DNA from: Tyto alba
Lineage: Eukaryota; Chordata; Aves; Strigiformes; Tytonidae
Assembly (NCBI RefSeq): GCF_018691265.1
Contig: NW_024881303.1
Span: 7,619,777-7,683,776, forward strand
Length of the DNA: 64,000 nt
Direction of reading: 5' to 3'
Below, piece after piece: positions 1 to 12,971 of this stretch. The notes beneath the pieces are model-generated. The model worked only from the letters and a program-made list of their open reading frames with translations, did not search any database and was not told the DNA's origin. How positions within the stretch are numbered: the first letter of the stretch is position 1; each line of letters opens with the position of its first letter. A program made the position numbers and the translations under genes.

Positions 1-1752
1 CTTCTGTCGTTAGAATGTTCTCTGTCTTCTCCTCCTCTTTTCGCATTTAGGCTCTGATGGATTGGGCAGACTTCTTGCTCTGTGGTCATTGATTCTGTTA
101 ATTGTCAAAAAGTATTCCAAAAATGAAAGAGAAGAGGAGATCTGCACTCTGAGGCCATCTCAAAATTTGGAAGCATAAAGGCTCTGCTGTTCCAGATTCG
201 CTTCAGCACACAGTTAATTTTGGAATGTAAAGTACCACAGATACAGAGTCTGCAAACAATCTGAAGTATGGAAAGAAAATATGGCTTTTTTTTTTGCTTT
301 TTTTTTTTTTATTCCTTATTCCATGATGTAGGTGCATCCCGCTTTTTTTCTCACCAGAAGAGAAGCAAGTATCGTTGGGAAGGTGTGAGTATAACAGGGG
401 AGTTTGCTTTCAAGAGTGTGCTGTGATTGAATAGTACTCTACCTTGAGTAGTCCAGGCCATAGGATCCTTCTTATTGATCTTTTGGCTTTTGTCTAAGAG
501 CAGTCACTGAAGTTACTATTTTTGTGAAACTTCTCTCTTTCTTGTGTACCCAGAAGTGATCTATGGACTTTTTAGGTCTGTTGTATCTGCTCAATTTATC
601 CAGCCCTTAAATATGCTTGGAGAATCATGGACTAGCAGAATAATATATAAAACTGGTGTTGTCCACTTATACAAACATCTGAGCAATCAATAGTGTCTTA
701 ACAGCTGGTACTGACCCTGGAGATGACAGCAATGATAATTCAGTGCAACCACCCTCCTCACCATTTCCATGAGTTCTCGCAACTAATGCTGCCAGACGCC
801 TTCCCCGCCTTCTCCCAAGGGATGTAGGAAGTTCACATGTTCCTTGACTTGTTTTTGGCTCTAGTGTCAAAATGCCATTCTGAAAAATTCCCACTGAACT
901 TGCTTGGGTGCTGAGGGGCAGCAGGATTAAAAATAAATAAAAGCTCAACATCGTTCCAGTTCTGCTCCCGGCCCCGGCAGAGGGGATTTATAGTGTCTTT
1001 GGTGGGAACAGGATTAGGCCTACAGAGGTGCCTTTAATGTTTCTACCCTTGGGCAGTATGTGTGGATACTACTTTCTTTTGCGACACAGTGGATGAACTG
1101 TGTGTGCTCACAGGCACTTTCCTATAATTGAGGAGTGTGCTCAACATGGCTCGGGGATGTTTGCAGTGGAGCAAAGGAATGTGGCTACCTGTATGACAGA
1201 GCGCCGTGTTCGCTGGGCTGAGTTAGTAGGTATTTGGCTTCACTGCGAGTTGTTGGCTGCTTGTTGACTTCCCTGTGTTTCGAAACAGAAATGCTGAAAA
1301 ATCTGTATGGAGCTGTCTCCTAAGATCAACTGCCCAGATGTACTATGGTAGCAGGTTTTACAGGCTGTCTGCTCTGGGAATTTAAGATTGGAAAAGAAAA
1401 TCAATGTCGTTTCTTTCTTTTAATGCTATTTTTATCCCCTTAGAGAAATACTTTGTGAATGGGGCTAGCAAATAGATGAGATTTCAATACTCACGTATGG
1501 GTCCATTTCATGCCTTCCTCATGCATGTGCACCTCTTGTTTCCATGGCAGTAGTGGAGCAGTAATGGAGTTTAATGTAAGTGCCAGCCTCTGCCCAGCAG
1601 CCCTGCTGAGGGCTGGCAGGTAAGTGCAGCAGAGGCTCGAGGCTAGACCCCAGAGAGGGAGCTGGTTTCATGGCTACATTGGTGGGTTTGGATGAGCTTG
1701 GAAAAAGGTAGTAAGGTCAGATTTCTGAAATCTGAGCTCCTTATGAGACTGT

Positions 1753-1754
<2 letters not shown>

Positions 1755-1785
<31 letters not shown>
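1755..1785. repeat. T31 homopolymer tract
   Basis: Thirty-one consecutive T, followed by pyrimidine-rich sequence. Similar but shorter T tracts lie at 3375-3391, 15667-15682 and 21375-21392. Confidence 0.9.
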
Positions 1786-2280
1786 CCATTATTTCCCCCT
1801 CCCCCCACTAGTGCTTTCGTTCATATTCTGCAAAATGGGAATATCTGTTTGGAAATATCAGCACTCGGCTCTGGGAAGTACTTGCTACTTATGGTAGAGA
1901 GGACCACATAAGCTAGAATGGCTCGGTGGAGGTGATAATACAGGCTACTGATATTTTCAAAGCACGTTGAATCCTCTGGACTGCTCTGGAGGATGGTTAT
2001 TTGCGACAAATCCCAGATTTTTTTGTTGAATCATGACTTATATTTTGGGTTTATTCAGCGTTTTTTTTGTCCTTTCTGAGGGCTTCAACAGCTGAAACAG
2101 CATCGTCTTGCCACATGGCAGTTTCAGCTGAGTCTGGTGTTTGAAATGGCAACACTGCTAAATGTTTGTGACTTGTTTTTAGAACAGCATTTCAGCTGCT
2201 AGTTTCCTTAAGAAAGCAAAAACAATATGAAAAGCAAGGAATACAAATAAAGGAGAGGTTTTAAAATACTTCTCATGTTT

Positions 2281-2346
2281 AAAAAAACAAAAAAAAAACA
2301 AAAAAAACCCCAAAAAACAAAAAAAAAAAAAAAAAAAAAACCCAAA
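2281..2346. repeat. A-rich simple sequence with CCC interruptions
   Basis: A-rich low-complexity DNA broken by CCCC and ending in AAACCCAAACC. Related A-to-ACCC stretches occur at 19768-19845, 25248-25280, 41722-41762 and 49940-49967. Confidence 0.85.
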
Positions 2347-5300
2347 CCTAAACAAAAGAGGTTTAGAAGGCATGTTAAATTTATCAAAATCTCATGAAGT
2401 AAATAGGAAAGCAACATCTAAATAAGCATGTGTGCTCCTTTATCCCCTTCACCTTCTTTCCTCCCCTTTTCTCCAACCCACACATAAACTCATTGATTAC
2501 ATTTTCTCTTAATGAGCTATTTCAAAAAATTTTGCTTTTCCTCTGGTAAAAGGTTTGAATGCTCCCAGCAGGATAGCTGCCACATGGCGGGGGTAAATAT
2601 GGAAGGGAATGAAAGCTCCCAAAATCCTTCTGCTTCCTTACAAAGTGGTGAAGAAACTGCAGTGGTACCATTAATTATTCCAAGAAGAGGGTGGGATTTA
2701 TGGCATCAAGAATAACAGCTTTGAGGCGATGCTGTGTGCACCCAGAAAAGCTTTAATTTCTACTGGAATGATTTTATTGATATGTATATTTGTGTGTGCA
2801 TATGTGTATATGCATATATCATTTTACATTTACAATGTAATAACTCCTTGTTGTTATTGCTGTCATATTATTAGGTGTTTCTGTAGGCATGTCAATGCAT
2901 TGATTGTTTTAGCAACTACAGGTGAAGATAGGTGTTTTGCCCCAGAAGAGAGAAGCTAATGCTCAGAGAGCTTACTGCAGAAAACCAGGTTGAATGCTGA
3001 ATAGACAAAGGTAACATTTTCTAGAGCAACTAATTGAATGAAGAGTCTGTCTTGCTAGTTTTAATGAACTGTAGGCTCTGAATTGATTAAAAACACATAC
3101 TAGCTAAGGATAATCAGACTAGAGAAGGAAAGGTGTTGGAAACACGGCGTTAGTGCAAAAGGATGTATTGGCGCATGGGGCAGTGCGTGCTGCTTGGAAA
3201 GGTGTTTGCAGAGCCACAGAGGAAGAGACTGACCATGCAGAGAGGTAGATCAGATCTGATCCTGTCGCCAGTTTCTCTCTACCCTTCGTTAAATCACATA
3301 GACTAAAATCCTCAAAGGCAGTTAAGCACCAGAATACCTTTGGAATTTGGCTTCAGTCCATATGTAAATCCTTCTTTTTTTTTTTTTTTTTCTTTCCCTT
3401 CCCCATTCCCCTGCTTGATATTTGTGTATCTATCCACCTCCTTAGTTACAGAAGTAACCTGAGTTTTCATTTTGTAAGTTGGCCATTATCTCTGTGTTGT
3501 TTCCAGTATTACTTAATGTGTGTGGTGCTGTGTCTTGTGTGACCTGGGTTCTTTGCTTCTAGCTGCGTGACCTTTGCTATTAAGCTGTCTCTAGTTGGAA
3601 GAAGTCCGTGTTAGTAAGTGCTGCAGATTAGCCTGAATAATTTATCTATTTTCCTAGCCCCCTCAGATTTTTTGACAGCTGTGCATTTTACGAGGAGTGA
3701 CTTTTATATTTTCTTTTAAATCATAGATGAAAGTTGTTGAGTATCACTGGAATAAAATGAGATCCCCGCAGGGAAAATACCTCATTGGATGATGAATCCC
3801 CGTTTACACTTAGTTCTTGAGATCTATCAGTGTAAATGGTGCTTAAATATTTTTTGGTGTTGCACCTATGAAACTAATTTGAATGTGATACTTCAGGAAA
3901 AAAAATTACTGCCTGATTTTGTTATAAATGTAAAGGTGCACTTGATCTTTCCTTTTCACTGAGCGGAATCACTGAGGGATATGTTAGTTCTTGGGGTAAA
4001 GAAATTTGAGACCAGTGTTGGTTAAACAAATCCATAGGTCAGTGTGGAATATATTCAGCAGCAGTGCATTAAATACATTGAGCATATAGTGGGAGATTTT
4101 ACACTCTACTGGGATTAAAGGATAACTCTGATGCAAAAAGATAACTAACTTAGGGAGAAGACCCATAGGATTCCTTTGGAAAGCTTACCAAATCTTTTTT
4201 TCCTTGAAAAACTGGAATGCACTTTTTGTACAAAAAGTGAGGGATTTGCATTGATAAAGCTTTAACCCTCATAAATAGTTATAGTCAACTTGTGTAAAAC
4301 TGCACTCACGGTAAAGTGTGTGTGGGAGGCCACAGTTTCTGGGGCAGCTTGAGCTTGTGTGTGCTCCAGTGTGTGGTGGAATAGCACAGAGGTGGTCAGG
4401 GAAGAGCTGGCTCTGCTGCTCCTGTGGTATTTGCTCCTCTGTGGCTCCAGCTGATAGCACCTTTCTAGTACAAGAAGTTCTTGGTCACTGAGGACATCTC
4501 ATTAGCCCGTCGTAGATTTGTGTGCCAAAATATTATTTAAGTCTTTGAAAACCTCCTTAGCATTTACGTGGCGGATAATGAAATACCTCTGTGTAGCTAC
4601 TTTAAAGTCAACTTATAAGAGTGCTTGTCCTACTGATGGGAGAAATCGATATGGTGGTTTGCTCTCTTCCCACAAATCACATCAGCAGCCTGTCAGATGT
4701 GATGCACTGCACTTCACAACCTCACTAGAAATTTAGCTTTATTTTATTAGTAATTTTATTTGACTAAACCCTCTTTCTCACTGGAATGTCAGAGTGACTT
4801 TGGTGAGGAGAATATAGCTTTTTACTTAAGAATAGGTCCAAGCCCAAATGAAAGTGACTGTTTTTCTTCTGTGATATGCTCTTCTGTGCAGCTTGGAGAC
4901 TTAAAAACTGAGAAGCATAGGTCCGCAGAGACCCTGACGTTTCCCAGTTATGTGTCCAGTGAATGCTCCCAGTTCCTGGCTGCCGTCTGGGAGAGCTGGA
5001 GCACTACTCAAGTTGCTTTTAATGGTGGATTATGAGGAGATGCGTTTTGTCAGTTTTTTCAACACCTGTACTACCCACCGTGCTGCTCAGTATTAATTTG
5101 TGTTTTAAGTGAAGAACTTCATTAATCATGTTCTATGCATTATCTTTCTCTCCTCTGCTGCTGTTAATTAGGAGGTTTATACACTGATGTACAACAAACA
5201 CAAACATTAAATTGGGGCTGATGGGAAATGAGATTGGCCTTGAGTTATAGTGACCACAGAGTGGGATGAGATCTGGCACTTGGTTTAATGATGGCAGAGT

Positions 5301-8300
5301 GGCATGACATGTAATCTAGTGACATCACATTGTATGGTGTTGAATAAAGTACTAATATTTTATGTAGTCTTAAGAAAAGAAAAAAGCTTGGCTATAACGT
5401 TCAGTGCATGTTTGTGTACAAACATCCATATACCTGTTTATGGCTGTTAAAGCAGTGGCCTACACTGTTTCTTAAATTTCTTGTTATAGCAAGGAGGTTT
5501 TATATCTTAATAATATGAGAAATTAAGCAGTTCAAGAGCACAAAGCAGGAAAATGGCCTTCTTTAATTTTCTACAGATGTTTATGACGATTGAAGACTAA
5601 AGGAGTTTCATAATGAAATAGCAAATTGCTTGAAAGAAGTTAAGCTTCAGTGCAAAGATACACTCTATTTTAATATTCATGGGGAGTGTATCACGTACTA
5701 ATATAATAATCACTCGCCTCTTGTCTTGCAGCTTTTTGACTTGACGTAGCCATGGAACTTCCCTTTAAAGCGCAGTAATTCCTTTAAAACCTGTTTGATC
5801 TGTCAAGTAGGTGTAGAAGCTTGTGTCAGACATGAAGAAGATAGCAGATTCGGCTCTGACAGATGATATGAATACAGTGAAGTTAATTGACTTTGCCAGG
5901 GGAGAAAATTCTTCCTCTCAATTATGTCAAATGCCAGACAACTTTTCAGAGGTGGGGAGGGAAACATGCCTAAAGGACAATACTGACACACTGCTTTTCT
6001 ATTGGGTGCTTTCTGTGCTTTATTTTTACTTTTATTATTTAAGTTTTGGGGGATAAAATAATAAAATCAACTAGCTCAATTGCATCTTTGTTTTGGGATT
6101 CTCAGACCTCATAAATCCATTGCCCTAGGATTTTCTGCCTGGTTTTGTGAAGATACAAACTTTCAGGAAACTCTATGAAACAATGAAGTCCTAGACCTTT
6201 TATTTTTCTGCCAGTTTTAGCAGTTGTGCTGCTTTGACTTCATATTAGTATAATTTAAGCCCTGTTATAATCAACAGGTTTCTGTCACATTCTAAGTTTT
6301 TAGTATTTGGAAGGCAAAAGAGAGGGCTGAGCTTTTTACTTTGTTCATTAATCCCAGGTCAGGATTATAGCCTGTCTCATATATGAAGCTCTGCAGTTTT
6401 GTGTTCCAGCACCACATGATTCTTTTACAGAAATTTCCTGTCAGTGGAGAAGGAGCCAGCGAGGCTGTCATGGTAGGGGTTTTGGTTTTGAGGAATAAAA
6501 CTCCTTTTTCTCCACTCTGACACCTTTTCTTCCTTCAGCACAGTTTTTGCTTCTAGCTTGTGGGTTTTTCCACTGCAACCCACAGTAAATATTATTGCCA
6601 AGAAATGATAAATAAAATAAATAATAAAAAGAGATTGTTGTAGGCAACTTTTTATTCTCTGGCACCTTCTTCTGAGATGGTGATGCATGACAGCACAGTG
6701 GCATGCATGCACATGTTTATACAAACATTTCGCATGCTCAGCAGGGTATCTGTACTACGATTAAAAGGGTCTGTGTCTCTGATAAATATTTAAGTTCATC
6801 CATAGTGAGACTGGGTAACCAGACTGTGTTCCCTCTCTCCGCTAAACACTACAGGTGGTCGCATGTTGCGGCAGAATAAAGATAAAACTTGCAGGAGTTA
6901 GGTTTTACAGGCTAGGAAGACCTGCCTGGCTGGCAAGTGTTGCGTTTCTGTCCATGGGATGGGTTTCTTTCTCACTGGATGAGCCCTTTAAGTCATCAAG
7001 GCCGAGGATGGGTGCTGTTAATTAAGGCTGCAAGGTGATTGGCATTTTGGGGGGAAGAAAGAACAGAAGAAATCACAGCTATATCTGGGTTTTTTTCACA
7101 GTGAAGGTAGACTCTTGTTTACAACGTCCTTTTCTTTTGTAGCACAGCTCTGCTATATATAACCAGTCTTTTTGTGTCTTATTGTTCAGTAACTCTTATG
7201 GCTTCTTCAGGAGTATGTTGGTAAATGTGACAGTGTTTATATTTTATGTGGTCGGATGTTTTGTTATTTATTGCTGGTTTTTGCTTTATGAAAGTGCCCA
7301 GGAACATGTAATGCAAGTCTATTGTACTTGCAGTGTTCTAGAGGTATGTGGAGGAACAGTCCATGGCCCAAACAAACTACCTAAAAGTGGAGAATACTAT
7401 CTGTAAAAGAAAAAAAATAGATAATATGCAACAGTAACAAGCTTTTATTTCTCCTGCACTTGACTCTCTCTTCTTGCAAAATGTGGCAATGATATCAAAA
7501 CTTCTAATTCTTATGGCTTCTCCCTGTCAGTATAACTGTTCCAGACCTTTCAGTGGCAAAGAACTCCATTCTGTTTGTGGAGTCCAACTTTTTACTCATC
7601 CTTACATCTGGTTTTGTTGCCATAAAACCCAGATATTTTCAGATTGACACAATATTGATCACAGTTGCATTTGGTTAAATTTGAGGTTAGTTTACATGAG
7701 TCAGTGATGAAATTTCATGTGACACTCTTTTGGACATCGGGTATTCATTATCTTTAAAATATATTTTTGAGGAACTTTATTCAGCCATTAAATGTACTTT
7801 TATTAAAACAAGCCCTTAGTATGCATAATTTAGATTTGGAATCATGGTAAGTTTGTTTTTTCACATTTCTTGGAATGTGCTTTCAGTTTAGCTAAACAAC
7901 ATTCTATTTAGGGCATAATTTTAACAATAATTTTTGTAATTCTGGCAGCAAATGCTGTAACATTATAATTATGCCATAAGCATTTAATGTTTTTCCATCA
8001 TAAACTGGCTATAATCCCAATTCTGGAATACAGCTTTCTTGTTGCTCTCGTTTCTTCAAGTGATGGTGCAATTTTGTCCACAGAAATGATTTCTTATTAA
8101 AGTCCACCATTTGGGTTAGCTACATATTAAAGCAGTTCAAGAAAAAGTCTCTCCTTCTGAAGTCATAAATGATTTTTGAACTTTTCTTAAAGGAAATTAA
8201 CTTTTAAGAATGATTTAAGTCAGCAGATAGTGTTCAGAAACAGACTTGATTCTTGCATACATTAAAATACTGCACTCATTTAACCATCTTAATTTAAAAA

Positions 8301-8375
8301 TAGGAATTAGTTAAGCCAATACAATCTAGTGATGTTAACACTGTTACATGTTGTGGATTTCAAAGCAATACAGGA

Positions 8376-9182
8376 CCTGGTGGTATAGCCCAGGGGTCAA
8401 TACTGGGACCAATACTGCTTAGCTTCGTCATTACTGCCAGGCTGATAGGAAAGAGTGTATTCTCAGCAAGTTTGCAGGCGATAAAAAGTTCAGAGGAACA
8501 GCTCATACACCAGATGGTTGTGCTGCCCTTCAAAGGGACCTTGACGGGCTGGAGAAGTGGTCTGACAGCAATCTCGTGAAGTTCAGCAAAGAGAAGTGCA
8601 AAGTCCTGCACCTGGGGAGGAATAACCCCATGTACCAGTATAGACTAGGGACCAACCAGCTGGAAAGCAGCTTTGCACAGAAGGCCTTGGAGCACACCAG
8701 GTTGACCATGAGCCAACAATGTGTCCTTGTGGGAAAGAAGGCCAACAGCCTCCTGGGCTGCATTAGGCAGAGCATTATCAGCAGGTCGAGGGAGGTGATC
8801 CTTCTCCGCTGCTCAGGACTGGTGAGACACATCTGGAGTGCTGGGTCCAGTCCGGGGCTCCCCAGCGCAAGAGACATGGACACACGGGAATGAGCAGGGA
8901 CTTGAGGCATATGCTGTGTGAGGTTAAATTGAAGGAGCTGGCCTTGTTCAATCTGGAGAAGGGAAGGCTCAGAAGGATCTTGTCACTGTGTGTAAATACC
9001 TGACGGAGGGCAGGCGGTAAAGGGGACAGAGCCAGACTCTTCTCAGTGGTGCCCAGTGAGAGGGCGAGAGGCAGTGGGCACAAGCTGAAATACAGGGAAT
9101 TCTATTAAAACAGGTTTACTGCGAGGGAGGCCAAACGCTGGAACAGGTTGTCCAGAAAGTTTTGAAATCTACCTCCTTGGAC
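8376..9182 (+). mobile_element. CR1-type LINE fragment, reverse-transcriptase 3' part, degraded
   Basis: The sequence reads in broken frames as the C-terminal part of a CR1 reverse transcriptase: QGSILGPILL, then LDGLEKWSDSNLVKFSKEKC, KVLHLGRNNPMYQYRLGTNQ and later SRSREVILLR. Frameshifts and stops show it is dead. It is truncated at the 5' end, and it also lacks the usual CR1 3' end (the ATTCTATG-type repeats), fading out after a segment resembling RWNRL. It lies in the presumed MNAT1 intron in sense orientation. Confidence 0.9.
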
Positions 9183-9633
9183 TTGAATATGTGCTTATTG
9201 TGATAATTAATTTCAGTCAACAGTTAGCTTGTTTTTCAAAGTTACTGTACAGGACGTACTATTGGAATGGTATATTGGCAAATGACTTTATTAGTTTTTA
9301 CTGAAAATGAATATGCCTGTCAGCTTCTCACTATGGTGCGAGTCTTGCTTTCCAGATCAGTAAGACTGCTGGCTTCCCTTTCAAAACTAATTCTCTTTAT
9401 TGCCGTATTTGTTTATGTGTCTTGATAATCCTTCCAGTTACTGCTTTAGAAGATGTGGGAAGGGGAAGAATACTTGTTCCCTGAAGGTTGCTGTAAACCG
9501 GTCATTGCTGTTATGGTACTCGATGAATGAAATATTTCCATACACCATAAAACTTTATCTCGAAGAAAGTCTTGAGAACTTAAAATAATGGTAAATATTC
9601 TGCAGACTAACTCTTGCAAGGGCTAAATAGCCT

Positions 9634-9774
9634 GGCCTTGATCCAGGAAGGCACTTAACAATGTGCTTAACTTTAAGCACATTGAATATTCTTACTGGCA
9701 TGAGTGAAAAATCAATGAGACTACTCACATGCTTAAAATAAGACATGTGCTTAAGTGTCTTTCTGGACTGCAGC
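9634..9774. mobile_element. MITE-like palindromic element with imperfect terminal inverted repeats
   Basis: The left end (GGCCTTGATCCAGGAAGGCA) resembles the reverse complement of the right end (GGCTGCAGTCCAGAAAGACA). Both continue into CTTAA.C.ATGTG-like sequence. Inside is a second palindrome, CAATGTGCTTA..TAAGCACATTG (9659-9683). The TTAAGCACAT and ACTACTCACATGCTTAA motifs recall a repeat common in turtle, crocodile and bird genomes; its family name would need a repeat-library search. Confidence 0.65.
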
Positions 9775-12700
9775 CAGTGTGTTCAGCCTGCAGGATGGGC
9801 TGAATTCTAATTGTGGGCAAAAGCTAGTAGTGTTTCATTTTGCTTGTCTTGTGTGTTTCTGAAGAATTCATTGATATTGTCTGTGTTTATTTTAATTGGC
9901 CTCCATTTCCCATCTAAGCCCTACCAACTCCAAATCTCTGGGAGTAAAATAGATGTGCAACTTAGGGTTGTCAAACAGCTTGTCAGGGATAGTACTTAGA
10001 CTGTATATATTGCTGTGGAGCAGGAACTGAACTTCAGAAAAGCTGGGAAAAGATGAGGTGAAACATGATTGTTTTCTTTGGTAGCCAAGGTTTTAATATA
10101 GAGAGAAAATGAAGAGGAGAGAAGAGAATGACTGGTGACACATCACACCTTTTCAGTTAACATAGTTGCTTCTTAGGAAACATTAAAGAATGCAGACAGA
10201 TGCATTAATAATCTGCTGGCAGTGGCTGTAGCCTTGGCAAGTAGGCTTTCCTACCTACTATTGATTTTTCTGATTCTCAGGCAGCAATTTGCAATGGGTG
10301 GCTTGATCCTTTACCTTCAAAATGGGCAGCGAGATGAGTTGTCATGGCCAAAATAATTTTTACTTTCTAACCAACCCCTCCTGTTTCTTCAACAGCATCT
10401 TTTATTGCTTAGATGACAATTTCCACTGCTGACAACTGTGAATGATAAAATATGCTATATTTAAACACAAAGAGCCTCCATGACTAGAGGTGCAAAATAA
10501 CCTGCTACAAGGCTACCGAGCTCTTTGTTGGCACCAGCTACACTTGTAGAACCCAACCCTCAAGCGCTGTAAATCTGGGGTGTTACTGGTTGGCAAGTGT
10601 AAAAGCAGTGGAGCCACAGTAATCTAGAAGAAATCTTTGCTGTCAGCTCTAGTTGTCTGAGGAAATAGTGTGTCATTCCCCTCCCACCCCCTTTTGTTTT
10701 TCAACATGTCGACATTGGTTGTCTTCCACTTTTTCTCTCTGTGTTTGTGGCTTCTTCCTTACATGTGACATTGCTTTCTTTTCTGTCCAGGTTGTTAGAG
10801 CCCACACAGCAAATTCTTCTTTGTATAAAGACTTTGAGTTGTGATTGCTGAAATTTATTCACCTGTCTTTTTTACTGGAAATTAAAATTTTTGTTCCTTA
10901 TATATATTGGTTTTGGACTAGACGAGAGAGAAATTTAGTTGAAAAGAGAGTAGCCAAAATAAAGGAAAATAGAGCACTTTAAATGAGGGTGGTGGGGGTG
11001 GGAAGAGGAAATGGGGAAAAAAAAAAAAAACAAAACAACCCACCATGGAATTTTATATGTAATTACAAAAGTATCTCCTGAGAATGCATCTCCATGAAGG
11101 AGCAGCTTCCATTTTTCAGAGACCTCTTCCACAGTGACTCTTGTGCAGTTTTGACTTGAGTTTGCTTGTAGGTGGTTGGGTTTCTTTCAGCATCAGAAGT
11201 GTGCTTGCTATAGCACTCCAAGATCTGTTTCAAGCATCTTTCAGGGTAACTAGCAGTGTATGTTTTTACAGTGTACTTGCCCTAATGGCTATTTATTTCT
11301 TTAAACTGTGAATTCCTCTTTTACTTAAATAAAAGCATAACAGAATAATTTGTCACATACAGAATTTCATGTGAATTGAATAAGAGTTGATTTAAGGTTC
11401 AAGTTTAGAAGGTGTATTCAGATTCAGGGATAGCCAGTGATCTTTTAATCAGTGAAATGATGTGTGCTGAAGGTATCACAGGCAAAATTAGAACTGGAAG
11501 ACTGGATGGAAAGTGATATTTTACAGCTATTTTGCTTTCAACTGTTTTGCCTTTAGTTTTTCTAAAATGAGCTATCAGACTTAAGTCTAGGTCTATGAGT
11601 ATATCTGTTTGCAGGTGTCTTCAATGTGACAGAGCCTTCTGCCACCTAGTGTTAATGTGAGTTCTCTCCTCAGCAGGGTATCACCAGATAATTTATTAAA
11701 TGTCATTATTTATTAATATTCCCCGCACAATTGCTAGGCACTCTCAGTGAACGTTTAAAAATGCAGTTTCTGCACCAGAGGGTTTCAGAATCAATTTAAT
11801 CAGTATGCACAACTTCTTTGGTTATGTTTATTGAGGATGCACTTTGCAAGGTGGGTGAAGTTGTTATACAAATAATCTATGGAGAATTTCAGTAATTGTG
11901 AATGTCACTCCTCTGTAACAACTCTGTTAGCACTTTTCTCCCCCAGGTGAAGCTAAGGGATTCTGTCTAACTCAGCACACTTCTGTGCTCCTGCTGGTTC
12001 AGGAAATTGTATTATCCTGAAAGCAGCAGAGAATAAAAATTAATTCAACAGGAATTATATAAAATAAAGAATGATACCATTTAGACACTTAATTCATTGT
12101 CTTTTTGGTAGAGTAAAATGAAAATCTCCCATCGTCACTGCTTTTTCCCATCTAGAAATTCCACCAGGGCACAATAGAGGAGGACAATAAAATACAGAGA
12201 TTTGCACCCAGATTTCACAATAGCAGTGTCAAACCATTAAAATAGAAAAATGGGCTTAAAATGATACTTTATATTGAAGCCAAATAATAATAGCTACTAC
12301 CATATGTTGACAGATAGGAAGAAACTTCTTAGGATTGAAGGAGTGTTTTTTTTTTTTTTCTTCATTCTCCTATAACAATATTTTTCAAGAGAATGGAGCA
12401 ACTCTTTCCCCGTCTCCCCTCCACCTTTGTGACCTGTTCTTGACTGCTCTGTGGTACAGAGTGGGGCTGAACGGTTCCTTTGCAGGCTGGTGTTTGAGAG
12501 CTCAGCTAAAGGCTGCACATCACTTGGGCAGATGCTTCTAATCCTTAGCCCAGCCGTGGTTTTGAGGAAAAGCCCTGGCGCCTCGCTCCTGCCCTCCTCT
12601 CTTTTGTCCCTCGCACCTCTTCGGGCCCTTCCTGAGGAACAGATGCCAGCATGGCTGAGAGCTGTAAACCTGATCCTCAACATCAGGCTGAAATGCTGAC

Positions 12701-12904
12701 CTGATCAGCAGCAACCAGAACCTGAAGAAGCCGAGGGTCTAATGCATTAGAGCATTAGTCAGCTGCAATACCAGGCAGGCTGTTTTTTTCACCTTGTTTT
12801 GACCTGAACAGTCTCATCTTTGCAGCTTGAATGAAACTATTTAATCTTTTTGCTTTCAACATTTATGTTTTTCAAATGCCCGAAGAAAATAACTTTGAGT
12901 TCTT

Positions 12905-12971
12905 ATTATCTCAAATGAATAACTATGAGCACAGAGCAGCTCTGTGCTCGTAGTTATTCATTTGAGATAAT
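12905..12971. repeat. Near-perfect palindrome, 33-bp arms with 1-bp spacer
   Basis: Arms 12905-12937 and 12939-12971 pair at 32 of 33 positions around the single base A at 12938. The one exception (12926 T against 12950 G) would still form a G-U pair in RNA. It lies in the presumed MNAT1 intron. Confidence 0.95.
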
